A stretch of DNA of 64,000 bases. Origin: G963662655 sp963665015. Lineage in GTDB: Bacteria; Cloacimonadota; Cloacimonadia; Cloacimonadales; JAIOQZ01. Positions 42,094 to 50,133 of this stretch are shown here, piece after piece; the first letter of the stretch is position 1; each line of letters begins with the position of its first letter. The stretch covers positions 744,001 to 808,000 of the forward strand of contig CAXXSY010000004.1 in assembly GCA_963665015.2 (NCBI GenBank). Direction: 5' to 3'. The notes under the pieces were generated by a model. That model made no database searches. It saw nothing but the letters and a program-made list of their open reading frames with translations, and was not told where the DNA came from. A program made the position numbers and the translations under genes.

Positions 42094-43314
42094 TCAGATA
42101 TCGATTTTCAATTCTCCGTATTTTCCGTCGTAGCCGGGCGGATCGAATCGGAACTTCCCCTGCTGAACCTGAAGGATGGAATCGAGAACAATGCCCGGGA
42201 CCCTTTTGTCGAGGTTTGGTCGCACATCGTCGGATGTCCACAGTGCGATTTCGGAGGGATAGACCGTCATGATAGCGTCAAAGATTTTCCGCACGCGCTT
42301 CGAAGAAGAATTCTTCACTCCGAGCGCTGCCGCGATGACCTCGACCAGCGGTATGAGGTGCAGGAACTTGCGAGGAATCGGTTCCAGCGATGGGTCTTGC
42401 AGTGCCTGACAGCGGTCGAACACGCCCTGATGCATAGGCTTGCCGCACACCGTGCAACGGTAGTCGTCCGGCGGATCGGCGTAGAAGATCGAATGCGGGT
42501 CGGCCGCGTTGGGCTTGTCGTGTCCGGTCATGAAATATCTGCCCTCGGCGGGATTGAACTCGGCGGTCATGGCAACGCGATTGTCGCGCAGTGCTTCGAC
42601 GATGCCACGGTAGTCGAACGAGTCTGCTTCGAGGATGGTGAACTCTCTGCCGATGCGATTCAGTGCCGCGCTATGGCAGTCGCTGTTGGAGATCATGGTG
42701 AGCTTATGGAAATCGGGGATTCGCTCGAGCATGAACGGGTCGGCGCTGAGCCCGGTTTCGATGACGCGGATGTTCGGGGTGAAATCGCCGTAGAATTCGT
42801 TGATGGAGCGCAGTTCATTGCGACTTCCCATGATCCCGTCCGGCGTCATCACGTGGGCGGGAACGATCTCGATGTACGGATCGATAGCCTGTATCTCGAA
42901 CAGCCGATCCTGCAATTCTTTAGGGTCTGCGGTCACGATGAAGGGCCTGCCGATGGTGTTCTTGTCGCCACGGTGCAGCATGATTTTCTGCATCGATTCG
43001 ACGGAGCGGAGATTGGGGAAGAGGATGACGTGGTGGGCGACGGTGCGCTTGCGATAGCCTTCGATCTGCGTGGAGAGGATCACCTCGGTTTGCAGAAGAA
43101 AGCGCGATGCATCCCCTTCCAGCGCGAAGAGTCCCGGTTCTTCTTCGCGCAGAAGGGTACGTAATTCCTGGGTGCGAACAGGGAAGAGGCAGTCGCCTGT
43201 TCCGAAGACATCGATCCCCTTTCGTTTCATCGTTTGGGAGACGTCTTCAAGGCGTATCTGTCCCACGCCACCCGCGTAACCGGAATGCGAGTGGAGATCG
43301 ACCGCGATTCGCAT
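42094..43314 (-). CDS. Endonuclease Q-like PHP-domain protein
   Basis: A 406-residue protein of the EndoQ family (TIGR00375). The N-terminal PHP domain has DLHSHSGYAGG with metal-binding His, a later EIVPAHVMTPDG and MISNSDCHSAALNRIG. A zinc-ribbon-like segment YRCTVCGKPMHQGVFDRC (about residue 288) and a helical C-terminal part with ALGV and SSKRVRKIFDAIM follow. EndoQ cuts DNA 5' of deaminated bases (uracil, hypoxanthine) and was first described in Thermococcales and some bacteria, so a DNA-repair role is likely. It overlaps no gene and ends 5 bases after the M3 peptidase stop on the same strand. Confidence 0.82.
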   Translation of the reverse strand: MRIAVDLHSHSGYAGGVGQIRLEDVSQTMKRKGIDVFGTGDCLFPVRTQELRTLLREEEPGLFALEGDASRFLLQTEVILSTQIEGYRKRTVAHHVILFPNLRSVESMQKIMLHRGDKNTIGRPFIVTADPKELQDRLFEIQAIDPYIEIVPAHVMTPDGIMGSRNELRSINEFYGDFTPNIRVIETGLSADPFMLERIPDFHKLTMISNSDCHSAALNRIGREFTILEADSFDYRGIVEALRDNRVAMTAEFNPAEGRYFMTGHDKPNAADPHSIFYADPPDDYRCTVCGKPMHQGVFDRCQALQDPSLEPIPRKFLHLIPLVEVIAAALGVKNSSSKRVRKIFDAIMTVYPSEIALWTSDDVRPNLDKRVPGIVLDSILQVQQGKFRFDPPGYDGKYGELKIDI

Positions 43315-43319
43315 GATGC

Positions 43320-45038
43320 CTATTTCAGACCTTTCAACTCTTCGCGCACGAAGTCAACAAGACTCTGGATGTAATCCGAGCTGAAATCGAACCGGATTCC
43401 GGCGGCTTCGTATAGCTCGTTAACGGGCTTCGTGTAGAGCAGGCTGAGGAAATTCTCGTATTGCTCGACAGCCTTCTTCGGGTCCTGCCGGTAGTTGCGG
43501 TAGATGGACAGCGCGCCGAGCTGCGAGATGCCGTACTCGATGTAGTAGAAGGGTGTCTCGAAGATATGGAGCTGTCGTTTCCACAGGTTCTTGCGGTAGG
43601 GCGTCAACCCGCTCCAGTCAACGCCGGTTTCAAAACGATCCAGCAGGCTCAGGAAGTGATCCTCGCGCTCTTGTGCCGTGTGCTCCGGATTGAGGTATGC
43701 CCAGTGCTGGAAGGCGTCGATGATCATGCACCAGGGCAGGAAACTCACGGTGCCTTCGAGCTGTTCGCGCTTGGCTTTTTTCAGGTCCTCTTCGTTGTCG
43801 TAAAATTCATCCCAGTAGTCCATCGAGATCAGTTCCATGGCCATGGAGGCGAGTTCCGCCACCTCGCTCGGTTCTTCGCGGTAGTGGGTGATGCCGGTGT
43901 TCTTCATTTTGGATGCGTGCAGCGCGTGTCCCGCTTCGTGCAGGAGCGTACTGACATCGTCCTGGACACCGACCGAGTTCATGAAGATGAAGGATGCGCC
44001 CCATTCGCTGAGCGGGTAGTTGTATCCGCCCGGCGCTTTTCCCTTGCGGTTGTCCAGATCGAGGAAGCCGGTGTTTTTCATGAGCTGAATCTGCTTGCCG
44101 AAATCGGGTTTGATCTTGCTCAGGATGCGGATGGATTTCTCGATCAGTTCGTCTGTGTTCTTGAACGGCTTGAGTATCTTGCCGTCCGGATCGACGGAGG
44201 TGTCCCACGGTCTCAGGGTGTCGAGTCCGAGCTTCTCCTTTCGCTCCTGGTTCATCTCGATCAGGAAGGGAATGACATGCTTCTCGACGGATTCGTGGAA
44301 CCGGTAGAGGTCCTCCGGCGTATAGGAGAAGCGTCCGTTCAGCCGGTGCATGTAGTCGCGGAAGTTCTCGAATCCTGTGTTCTTCGCGATCCGAACCCGC
44401 AGCTCTTTCATTCTGTCGAAGAGCTCGTCGAACTGCTCGCTCTTTTCGGCGACCTTGTCGTGGATCAGGTGCCAGACGGCCTCGCGCACGGTTCTATCCT
44501 GCTTTTTCAGGTAGATCGATAGCTGGCGTAGGGTCTGTTCTTTGCCTTCGTATTCGGCGGTGAGGCCACCGGACAGGGCGCCGTATTTGTTGGCGAGTTC
44601 ACGTTCCTGCTGCATCAGCGGGGTGTTTTCTTCGCGGAAGAGCTCGATATCCACAGCGATGATCTTGTTCAGGAGGTCGTACTTCTCATCGAGGTCCTTG
44701 CGATACGGGCTGTCGTAGAATTTCTTCATCACGTCGAAGATCGGTTTCTTCGCCTGGCTGACGATCTCGGAGTAGAAGGTGTTGAACGCCTCTTCCTTTT
44801 CCGGTTTGTCGGCATGGCAGGACATATCGATGTAGCGTCTTGCCATCTCGTCGGAGGTGATGAAGTGCAGCTCGCTGTATTGCTCGATCAGGTCGATCAG
44901 GTCGTCGGCGGAATGGATTTCAAGCTTCATTAAGCGCTTGAATTCGGCATCGACCTGTTCCCAGTGGGTAGGATTGAAATCCTCGGAGTAGTATTTTCTC
45001 GGGTATTTCTTCAGGGTTTCGATTTGGCTGTTTGACAT
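43320..45038 (-). CDS. M3 family oligoendopeptidase (PepF-like)
   Basis: A 572-residue zinc peptidase, cytoplasmic, cleaving short peptides. The HExxH motif is LLHEAGHALHASK (around residue 366), with the third ligand in the following EVAELASMAMELIS. The C terminus has FYYIEYGISQLGALSIYRNY, a strong family signature, and the N-terminal helical part is complete, so length is normal. It is the gene upstream of EndoQ on the minus strand (5-base gap) and 14 bases downstream of the PAS protein. An AAGGAGATATC site precedes the ATG. Confidence 0.92.
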   Translation of the reverse strand: MSNSQIETLKKYPRKYYSEDFNPTHWEQVDAEFKRLMKLEIHSADDLIDLIEQYSELHFITSDEMARRYIDMSCHADKPEKEEAFNTFYSEIVSQAKKPIFDVMKKFYDSPYRKDLDEKYDLLNKIIAVDIELFREENTPLMQQERELANKYGALSGGLTAEYEGKEQTLRQLSIYLKKQDRTVREAVWHLIHDKVAEKSEQFDELFDRMKELRVRIAKNTGFENFRDYMHRLNGRFSYTPEDLYRFHESVEKHVIPFLIEMNQERKEKLGLDTLRPWDTSVDPDGKILKPFKNTDELIEKSIRILSKIKPDFGKQIQLMKNTGFLDLDNRKGKAPGGYNYPLSEWGASFIFMNSVGVQDDVSTLLHEAGHALHASKMKNTGITHYREEPSEVAELASMAMELISMDYWDEFYDNEEDLKKAKREQLEGTVSFLPWCMIIDAFQHWAYLNPEHTAQEREDHFLSLLDRFETGVDWSGLTPYRKNLWKRQLHIFETPFYYIEYGISQLGALSIYRNYRQDPKKAVEQYENFLSLLYTKPVNELYEAAGIRFDFSSDYIQSLVDFVREELKGLK

Positions 45039-45052
45039 GATATCTCCTTATG

Positions 45053-47176
45053 TTATAATTCTTTGAATGCAATGATCAGCGAATCCTCGTGGAATTCCGC
45101 CGGGTTGATGAATATCTCGAGTTGCAGGAGCTTGCCGCTCTTGGTCAGCCCCGTGCCCGGAAACCATCTTGTCATGGATCCGGTCATGTACGCGATCAGG
45201 CTTTTGCGGATTCCCTCAACCATCTCGATCGTGATATAATTGTGAAACGTTGAAACCATCTCCTGCGGATGTTCGAGCTCGAAAAGACGCAAGCAGGCAT
45301 CGTTCGTATCCAGAATGTGCATTTTCTGTGTGCGGTTCTGGATAGCGCCGAGGTTTGATTCGAGCAGCTCATCCGGATCGACATTGCTTTCGTATTTATT
45401 CTGTTTAAGCTTATTACCCGTGACCGAATCCTGAACGATCAACATGGGCAGCGGGTTGTTCCGAAAGAGGATACGGTTGAAGCTATACTGCTCGTCGAGT
45501 CGCTCGCTGTTAATACGGTAGTCGTTGATATCGACGGAGCAGCAGAGTATTCGCTCGATCTTTCCCCGGTTGTTTTTCTGGGCGATCAGGCTGCTGGATA
45601 CCCAGCGGTAGTCGTCGAATTTTGTCAGAATACGATAGGCGATTGTAGTCGAGAACAGGTTGCGTTTGCTGGTCTCCGCATCGAAGAAGAAGTTCCGGAT
45701 CAGGCTGCGATCCTCCGGGTGGACCATTTCGATCATGCTCTCATTGGTGAACGCGTTGAGTTCCTCGTACGTGAAGCCGTAGTGATTCACGCTGTGTTCG
45801 TTGGTGAACTCGAGCTTGTTTTCCAGGACATTGAAGGAGAAGATCGAGAGGTTTGTAACGTTCTTGAGGACATCCACGATGTTCCCCTGCTCGACGCTGT
45901 AGTTTTCCAGAATCTTGAGATAGTGGGTGATATCGGTGACGATCGCCATGACGCCGTTCGGGTTTCCGAAGGCATCGTGGAGGGTCGTCGGGGAAATAGT
46001 CAGCCAGATTCGCTCGCCGTTTTTCTTCTGGATCGTGATTTCGTACTTCTTGTCTCCCTTCTTCGGGCGCTCGGAACGCATCCGTTTGACTTTCTTCGAT
46101 TGTGTCGGCTCGAAGAAATCCCAAATCTTGCTGCCGAGGTAATCCTCTTCCGAATACCCGGTCAATTCGCAGAGGGCACGGTTGACCAGCGTGAAACGCT
46201 CTTCGCGATCGATGATCACCAGACCTTCGTGGATGTTCTCCATGAGTGTGCGGTAGTTCTGCATGGTTTCGAAGAGCTGTCTGCGGGACGTCTCCCGGTC
46301 GAGGAAGCTCGATATCCAGTTTGAAAAGACCAGCAACGTATCCATCGAAAAGGTCTCGATCTTCCGTATATCCACCAGGAACACGAGGATACCGAGTAGT
46401 CGTTGGTCGGTGCGCATCGGGATCATGTGACTGACGGGGATGCCGGGCTTGTCCAATTGATAATACCGCGACTTGGCTTCTGTCGTAAAGAACTCGTCCG
46501 GAAGGAAATCCTTGTGGATCATTTTGGGATATTCCATGTCCTGCTGGTCGCCGAGACAGAAAGACGACAATTGGAATTTCTGGAGATCGTTGTACATGTA
46601 GATTGCGCAGGTCTGTACGCCTTTGATGCGGCAGATCGTACGCAGGATATCGTTGAGCGAACCTTCCGTATTGCTCATGTGTTGAAGTGCGTCGAGAATC
46701 TCGTACTGGACCTGAAGGAAATCCTCTGCCTGATCGAAACTCTTTTTATCGAATTTGGTTGCGGTGGTAGGTGTTTCGACCTTCTGGAGCGGATTGAAAA
46801 ACGGTTCCAGCCGTGGCTTCAGATACGCCGATTTCCCGAAATCGAAGAAGGTGATCAGGCAGTATTTGCCTTTCTCGATCCAGACGCAGGATACGATGAG
46901 ATGGTGCTCTTCCAAACGGCTGCCCCGCGGTGCGTAGCAGATCGTGAAATTCCCCGAATTCTTCAGATCCAGGCGCGGGACAATCTGGGTGCCCAACACG
47001 TTGTCGAGCGTTTTCCCGGTTGTCGTGATCCGATCCTGTTTGAAAAACCGGTTGAAAGGGTGATTGGTGGAGATAATCCGCCCGAGCGGCATCTGGATCA
47101 GAACCGTCGGCTCGTTGATCTCCCGAATCACCTTGTTGTAGTGCGAGAGCTTCTTCTCCTGCAACGGATTACCCAT
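45053..47176 (-). CDS. GAF and multi-PAS protein without an output domain
   Basis: A 707-residue soluble protein made only of sensor modules. A degenerate PAS (about 15-120) is followed by GAF (about 160-300, ILDALQHMSNTEGSLNDILRTIC), a canonical PAS (about 310-430, ENIHEGLVIIDREERFTLVNRALCELTGYSEEDYLG), another PAS (about 440-555) and a last divergent PAS (about 565-707). No histidine kinase, GGDEF, EAL, HD or phosphatase domain follows; the gene ends normally with LIIAFKEL. It may act by binding a partner kinase. The start lies 3 bases after the glycosyltransferase stop, with an AAAGGAC site in that gene's end. Confidence 0.82.
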   Translation of the reverse strand: MGNPLQEKKLSHYNKVIREINEPTVLIQMPLGRIISTNHPFNRFFKQDRITTTGKTLDNVLGTQIVPRLDLKNSGNFTICYAPRGSRLEEHHLIVSCVWIEKGKYCLITFFDFGKSAYLKPRLEPFFNPLQKVETPTTATKFDKKSFDQAEDFLQVQYEILDALQHMSNTEGSLNDILRTICRIKGVQTCAIYMYNDLQKFQLSSFCLGDQQDMEYPKMIHKDFLPDEFFTTEAKSRYYQLDKPGIPVSHMIPMRTDQRLLGILVFLVDIRKIETFSMDTLLVFSNWISSFLDRETSRRQLFETMQNYRTLMENIHEGLVIIDREERFTLVNRALCELTGYSEEDYLGSKIWDFFEPTQSKKVKRMRSERPKKGDKKYEITIQKKNGERIWLTISPTTLHDAFGNPNGVMAIVTDITHYLKILENYSVEQGNIVDVLKNVTNLSIFSFNVLENKLEFTNEHSVNHYGFTYEELNAFTNESMIEMVHPEDRSLIRNFFFDAETSKRNLFSTTIAYRILTKFDDYRWVSSSLIAQKNNRGKIERILCCSVDINDYRINSERLDEQYSFNRILFRNNPLPMLIVQDSVTGNKLKQNKYESNVDPDELLESNLGAIQNRTQKMHILDTNDACLRLFELEHPQEMVSTFHNYITIEMVEGIRKSLIAYMTGSMTRWFPGTGLTKSGKLLQLEIFINPAEFHEDSLIIAFKEL

Positions 47177-47178
47177 CG

Positions 47179-48123
47179 TTAGTCCTTTGGCGGGGCGTTC
47201 AGAACGGATTTAACCGACACGTCGCTGTTGCTCGAGCGTTTACGGAAGAGGTTGACCAGCAGCTCGCCGATCAAGCCGATCGAGAGGAACTGCATGCCGA
47301 CCATGATCATTAGCAGTCCCAGCAGCAGTAGCGGGCGATTGTACAGCGGCTGACCGAATCCGAATTTGAGGATGGTCAGATACAATTCGATGATGAAGCC
47401 GATCGCCATGGTAACGATGCCCCAGCCGCCGAAAAGGTAGAGCGGACTTCGCGTATAGCCCGTAATCATGCGGACCGTCAGGAGGTCCAGAAATCCCCGC
47501 ATGTAGCGCTCGACACCGTACTTGGTCTTGCCGTGCTCGCGCGGACGATGATCGACCGGTATCTCCGCGATGCGGTAGCCCTTCGAGTTCGCCAGCACCG
47601 GGATATAGCGGTGCAGCTCGCCATAGACGTCGATCTCCTCCACGATTTCCTTTCGGTAGGCTTTGAAGCCGCAATTGTAGTCGTGAAGCCGTAGCTTGAA
47701 GACCCACGAAGTCACGCGGTTGAAGAAGCGCGAAAGGACCTTCTTCTCGATCGGGTCGTGACGCTTCTTCTTCCAACCGGAAACCAGGTCGTATCCCTCG
47801 TCGAGTTTTTCAAGGAATTTCCCGATCTCGGCGGGGTTGTCCTGCAAATCGGCGTCCAGCGTAAAGACGATGTTGCCCGACGCGTACTGGAACCCTTCCT
47901 TCAGAGCCGCGGACTTTCCGAAATTCCGCCGGAACCGGATCACGATTACGCGCGGGTCTTCCTTCGCAAGCGCTTGCATCTTCTCGTAGCTGCTGTCGGT
48001 GCTGCCGTCATCGACGAAGATGAATTCTTTCTCGTGGTCTTCGGTATTTCGCATGATCTCGTCGTAGAGGGTATGGATGGTTTCTTCTTCGTTGAAAACC
48101 GGTATGACAAAGGATAGTCTCAT
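47179..48123 (-). CDS. GtrB/DPM-type polyprenol-phosphate glycosyltransferase
   Basis: A 314-residue family 2 glycosyltransferase with two C-terminal membrane helices. LSFVIPVFNEEETI, FVDDGSTD, LDADLQDNPAEI (metal site) and HRYIPVLANSKGY are the signature of enzymes that load a sugar on polyprenyl- or dolichyl-phosphate (GtrB, ArnC, DPM1). KYGVERYMRGFLDLLTVRMI precedes the membrane part. It follows, on the same strand, a Sec59-like kinase, a geranylgeranyl reductase and a ferredoxin, with gaps of a few bases, so the lipid carrier is probably the product of those genes. Confidence 0.9.
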   Translation of the reverse strand: MRLSFVIPVFNEEETIHTLYDEIMRNTEDHEKEFIFVDDGSTDSSYEKMQALAKEDPRVIVIRFRRNFGKSAALKEGFQYASGNIVFTLDADLQDNPAEIGKFLEKLDEGYDLVSGWKKKRHDPIEKKVLSRFFNRVTSWVFKLRLHDYNCGFKAYRKEIVEEIDVYGELHRYIPVLANSKGYRIAEIPVDHRPREHGKTKYGVERYMRGFLDLLTVRMITGYTRSPLYLFGGWGIVTMAIGFIIELYLTILKFGFGQPLYNRPLLLLGLLMIMVGMQFLSIGLIGELLVNLFRKRSSNSDVSVKSVLNAPPKD

Positions 48124-48126
48124 AAT

Positions 48127-48729
48127 TTACCCCGGGATGAAAATGTTGGTGATTGCCATGACGATCGCGGTGAAAACGGGAATTTTGATGTTATCGTCAA
48201 CCTGGATGTGCGATGCCTCTGCGATGGTCGTCGCCAGCGCACCGGTGAAGCACAGCGCGGGATGAATGCGAAAAGCCAGTCCGAACGCGAAGCTGCTGGT
48301 GAAGCACGCGAGGCTCCCTTCCAGACTCTTGCTCGTCCCCTTGATCTTGCGCTTACCCATCAGGATTCCGACGATGGCGGCGAAGGTGTCGCCGATCGCC
48401 AGCGACGAGATGGCAAAGAACGCGATCATGTCGCCGGGGAAAAACGCAAAGCACACCAGTGACGAGACCAGCAGATAGGTCGCACCCGTGAAATTCCGCA
48501 CCTCGTGTTTGCGCAGGATGATGCCGAAAATAGAATAGAAAATCCGGTGGAATGTCTTGTTTTCCAGCCGGACAATCTCGATGGTCATGGCGATGACGGT
48601 CAGCGGCAGGAGAATCAGGAACATGATCGTCCGATTCTCGTGCAGCACAAACAGATAGCCGAGCGGAATCACGAGCGAACTGATGTGGATGGTCTTACGA
48701 AACGCCTCTTTCCACTTAGGTGATTCCAT
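48127..48729 (-). CDS. Sec59/VTE5/DGK1-like membrane kinase
   Basis: A 200-residue inner-membrane protein with about six helices, in the CDP-diglyceride synthase / dolichol kinase superfamily. The conserved segment SLAIGDTFAAIVGILMGKRKIKGTSKSLEGSLACF matches the CTP-dependent lipid kinases Sec59 (dolichol), VTE5 (phytol) and DGK1 (diacylglycerol). Its place between a polyprenol-phosphate glycosyltransferase and a geranylgeranyl reductase suggests it phosphorylates a polyprenol. The ATG at 48729 begins 9 bases after the reductase stop; longer frames upstream lie in the reductase gene and are not protein-like. Confidence 0.8.
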   Translation of the reverse strand: MESPKWKEAFRKTIHISSLVIPLGYLFVLHENRTIMFLILLPLTVIAMTIEIVRLENKTFHRIFYSIFGIILRKHEVRNFTGATYLLVSSLVCFAFFPGDMIAFFAISSLAIGDTFAAIVGILMGKRKIKGTSKSLEGSLACFTSSFAFGLAFRIHPALCFTGALATTIAEASHIQVDDNIKIPVFTAIVMAITNIFIPG

Positions 48730-48737
48730 GATGGTAT

Positions 48738-49928
48738 CTATACGTTCAGTTTGCTTACCACGAAGTCTTTGGCAAGCGCGGCGACCAGGATCGGGTCCTT
48801 CTTCACCGCCTGAAAGAATATCTCGCGTAACGTGAGTTTGTCGGTCGGCAGGGTCTTGCACATGGCGATCAGCCGGTTGAGGTTGTCGTCGCCGAAGTGC
48901 AGGAACTTGCTTTTCATCTTGTACATCAGGCGGTGGTTCGCGCCCAGAGTCTTGTCCCACTCCTTGACGTAGCGTTTCAGGAACTTCTTGCTGAAGTCTT
49001 TTTCCCGCACCGCCATCGCCGCCGTTTCACCTGCCTTTGCTCCACCGAACATCGCGGTGATGATACCGCCGCCGGTCATGGGATTGACCTGACGCGCGGC
49101 GTCTCCGGCGAGCATGATGCGCTCGGACGCCATGTCCTTCAGCGGAAGTCCGGTCGGGATGCCGCCGCAGACAATTGCGTTGATCGAGGCGTTCGGGTAG
49201 CGGTTTTTCACGAACTCGTCGAGGTACGGTACGGGTCCGCGGTCGGTGACCATGTTGCCCGACAGTCCCAATCCGACGTTTGCCGTGGTCTTCGACTTGG
49301 GGAAGACCCACGTGTATCCGCCCGGCGCCATGTGGTCGCCGAAGTAGAATTCGCAATAGGTCTGGTCGGCGTCGATGTTGGTCAGGGTGTATTGCACGGA
49401 GGTCTCGATGTCCTCCATGTCGCAGGCGGTATCGATACCCGCCCAGCGTCCAACGCGCGACTCAACGCCGTCTGCTCCGATCACCAGGTCGCACTTGATC
49501 ACTCGTTCCTGCCCGAGGTGGCGAATCCGGACACCGCAGATTTGGTCGTTGTCGAACTCGAGTCCGATGGCGTCCGCTTTGGTCAACATGTGCGCGCCTT
49601 CTGCGCAAGCGAGGTTGCACAGCTCGCGGTCAAAGATACGCCGTTCGAGGATGTAGCCGGTGCCGATGTTTTGCAGTTCGAGCATGTTTCCGTCCGGCGC
49701 GTAGATGCGGGCGGAATCGATTTCGGCTGCGATCCATTTCGGATTCGGCTCGATGAACGGTGCCAGTCCCCTGTGGGAAACGCCCTCGGCGCACCGCACC
49801 GGAATCCCGGGTTCGCGGTCGCGTTCGAGGATCAGCACGCTGGCGCCGCCTTTGGCCGCGTATCGCGCGGCTGTGCTTCCTGCTGGTCCAGCGCCGATTA
49901 CGATGACATCATATCGATTTTCGATCAT
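48738..49928 (-). CDS. Geranylgeranyl reductase family flavoprotein
   Basis: A 396-residue FAD enzyme that saturates isoprenoid double bonds. VIGAGPAGSTAARYAAKGGASVLILER binds FAD, PVRCAEGVSHRGLAPFIEP carries the conserved Cys of the family, GGYTWVFPKSKTTANVGLG and LAGDAARQVNPMTGGGI complete it. Members reduce archaeal lipids, menaquinone side chains or polyprenols. The start at 49928 has GGAGGT five bases before it. It overlaps the stop of a 2x[4Fe-4S] ferredoxin by ATGA, a good candidate for its electron donor. Downstream come the lipid kinase and glycosyltransferase. Confidence 0.9.
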   Translation of the reverse strand: MIENRYDVIVIGAGPAGSTAARYAAKGGASVLILERDREPGIPVRCAEGVSHRGLAPFIEPNPKWIAAEIDSARIYAPDGNMLELQNIGTGYILERRIFDRELCNLACAEGAHMLTKADAIGLEFDNDQICGVRIRHLGQERVIKCDLVIGADGVESRVGRWAGIDTACDMEDIETSVQYTLTNIDADQTYCEFYFGDHMAPGGYTWVFPKSKTTANVGLGLSGNMVTDRGPVPYLDEFVKNRYPNASINAIVCGGIPTGLPLKDMASERIMLAGDAARQVNPMTGGGIITAMFGGAKAGETAAMAVREKDFSKKFLKRYVKEWDKTLGANHRLMYKMKSKFLHFGDDNLNRLIAMCKTLPTDKLTLREIFFQAVKKDPILVAALAKDFVVSKLNV

Positions 49929-50098
49929 GACCGACCTCCCGATATCGCCTGGAACGGACAGATCGTCTCGCATTTACCGCACTGGATGCAGACCTCCTGA
50001 TCGAGGATAACGCGAAACTCGGTCACGCGAATGGCGTCAACCGGACAGACCGCGACACAGGTGCCGCACAGTCCGCAAAGCTCTTGATCGATTTTCAT
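49925..50098 (-). CDS. Small 2x[4Fe-4S] ferredoxin
   Basis: A 57-residue protein starting MKIDQELCGLCGTC. Two CxxCxxCxxxCP motifs are present: Cys8, 11, 14, 18 with VAVCPVDAI, and Cys37, 40, 43, 47 with KCETICPFQAI. Such clostridial-type ferredoxins carry two low-potential clusters. Its stop overlaps the geranylgeranyl reductase start (ATGA), so it most likely feeds electrons to that reductase; archaeal reductases of this family use a similar ferredoxin. It is short and easily missed in annotation. Confidence 0.9.
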   Translation of the reverse strand: MKIDQELCGLCGTCVAVCPVDAIRVTEFRVILDQEVCIQCGKCETICPFQAISGGRS

Positions 50099-50133
50099 AG
50101 ACACTCCAAAAAATATACAGTCGATGCGCCTTG

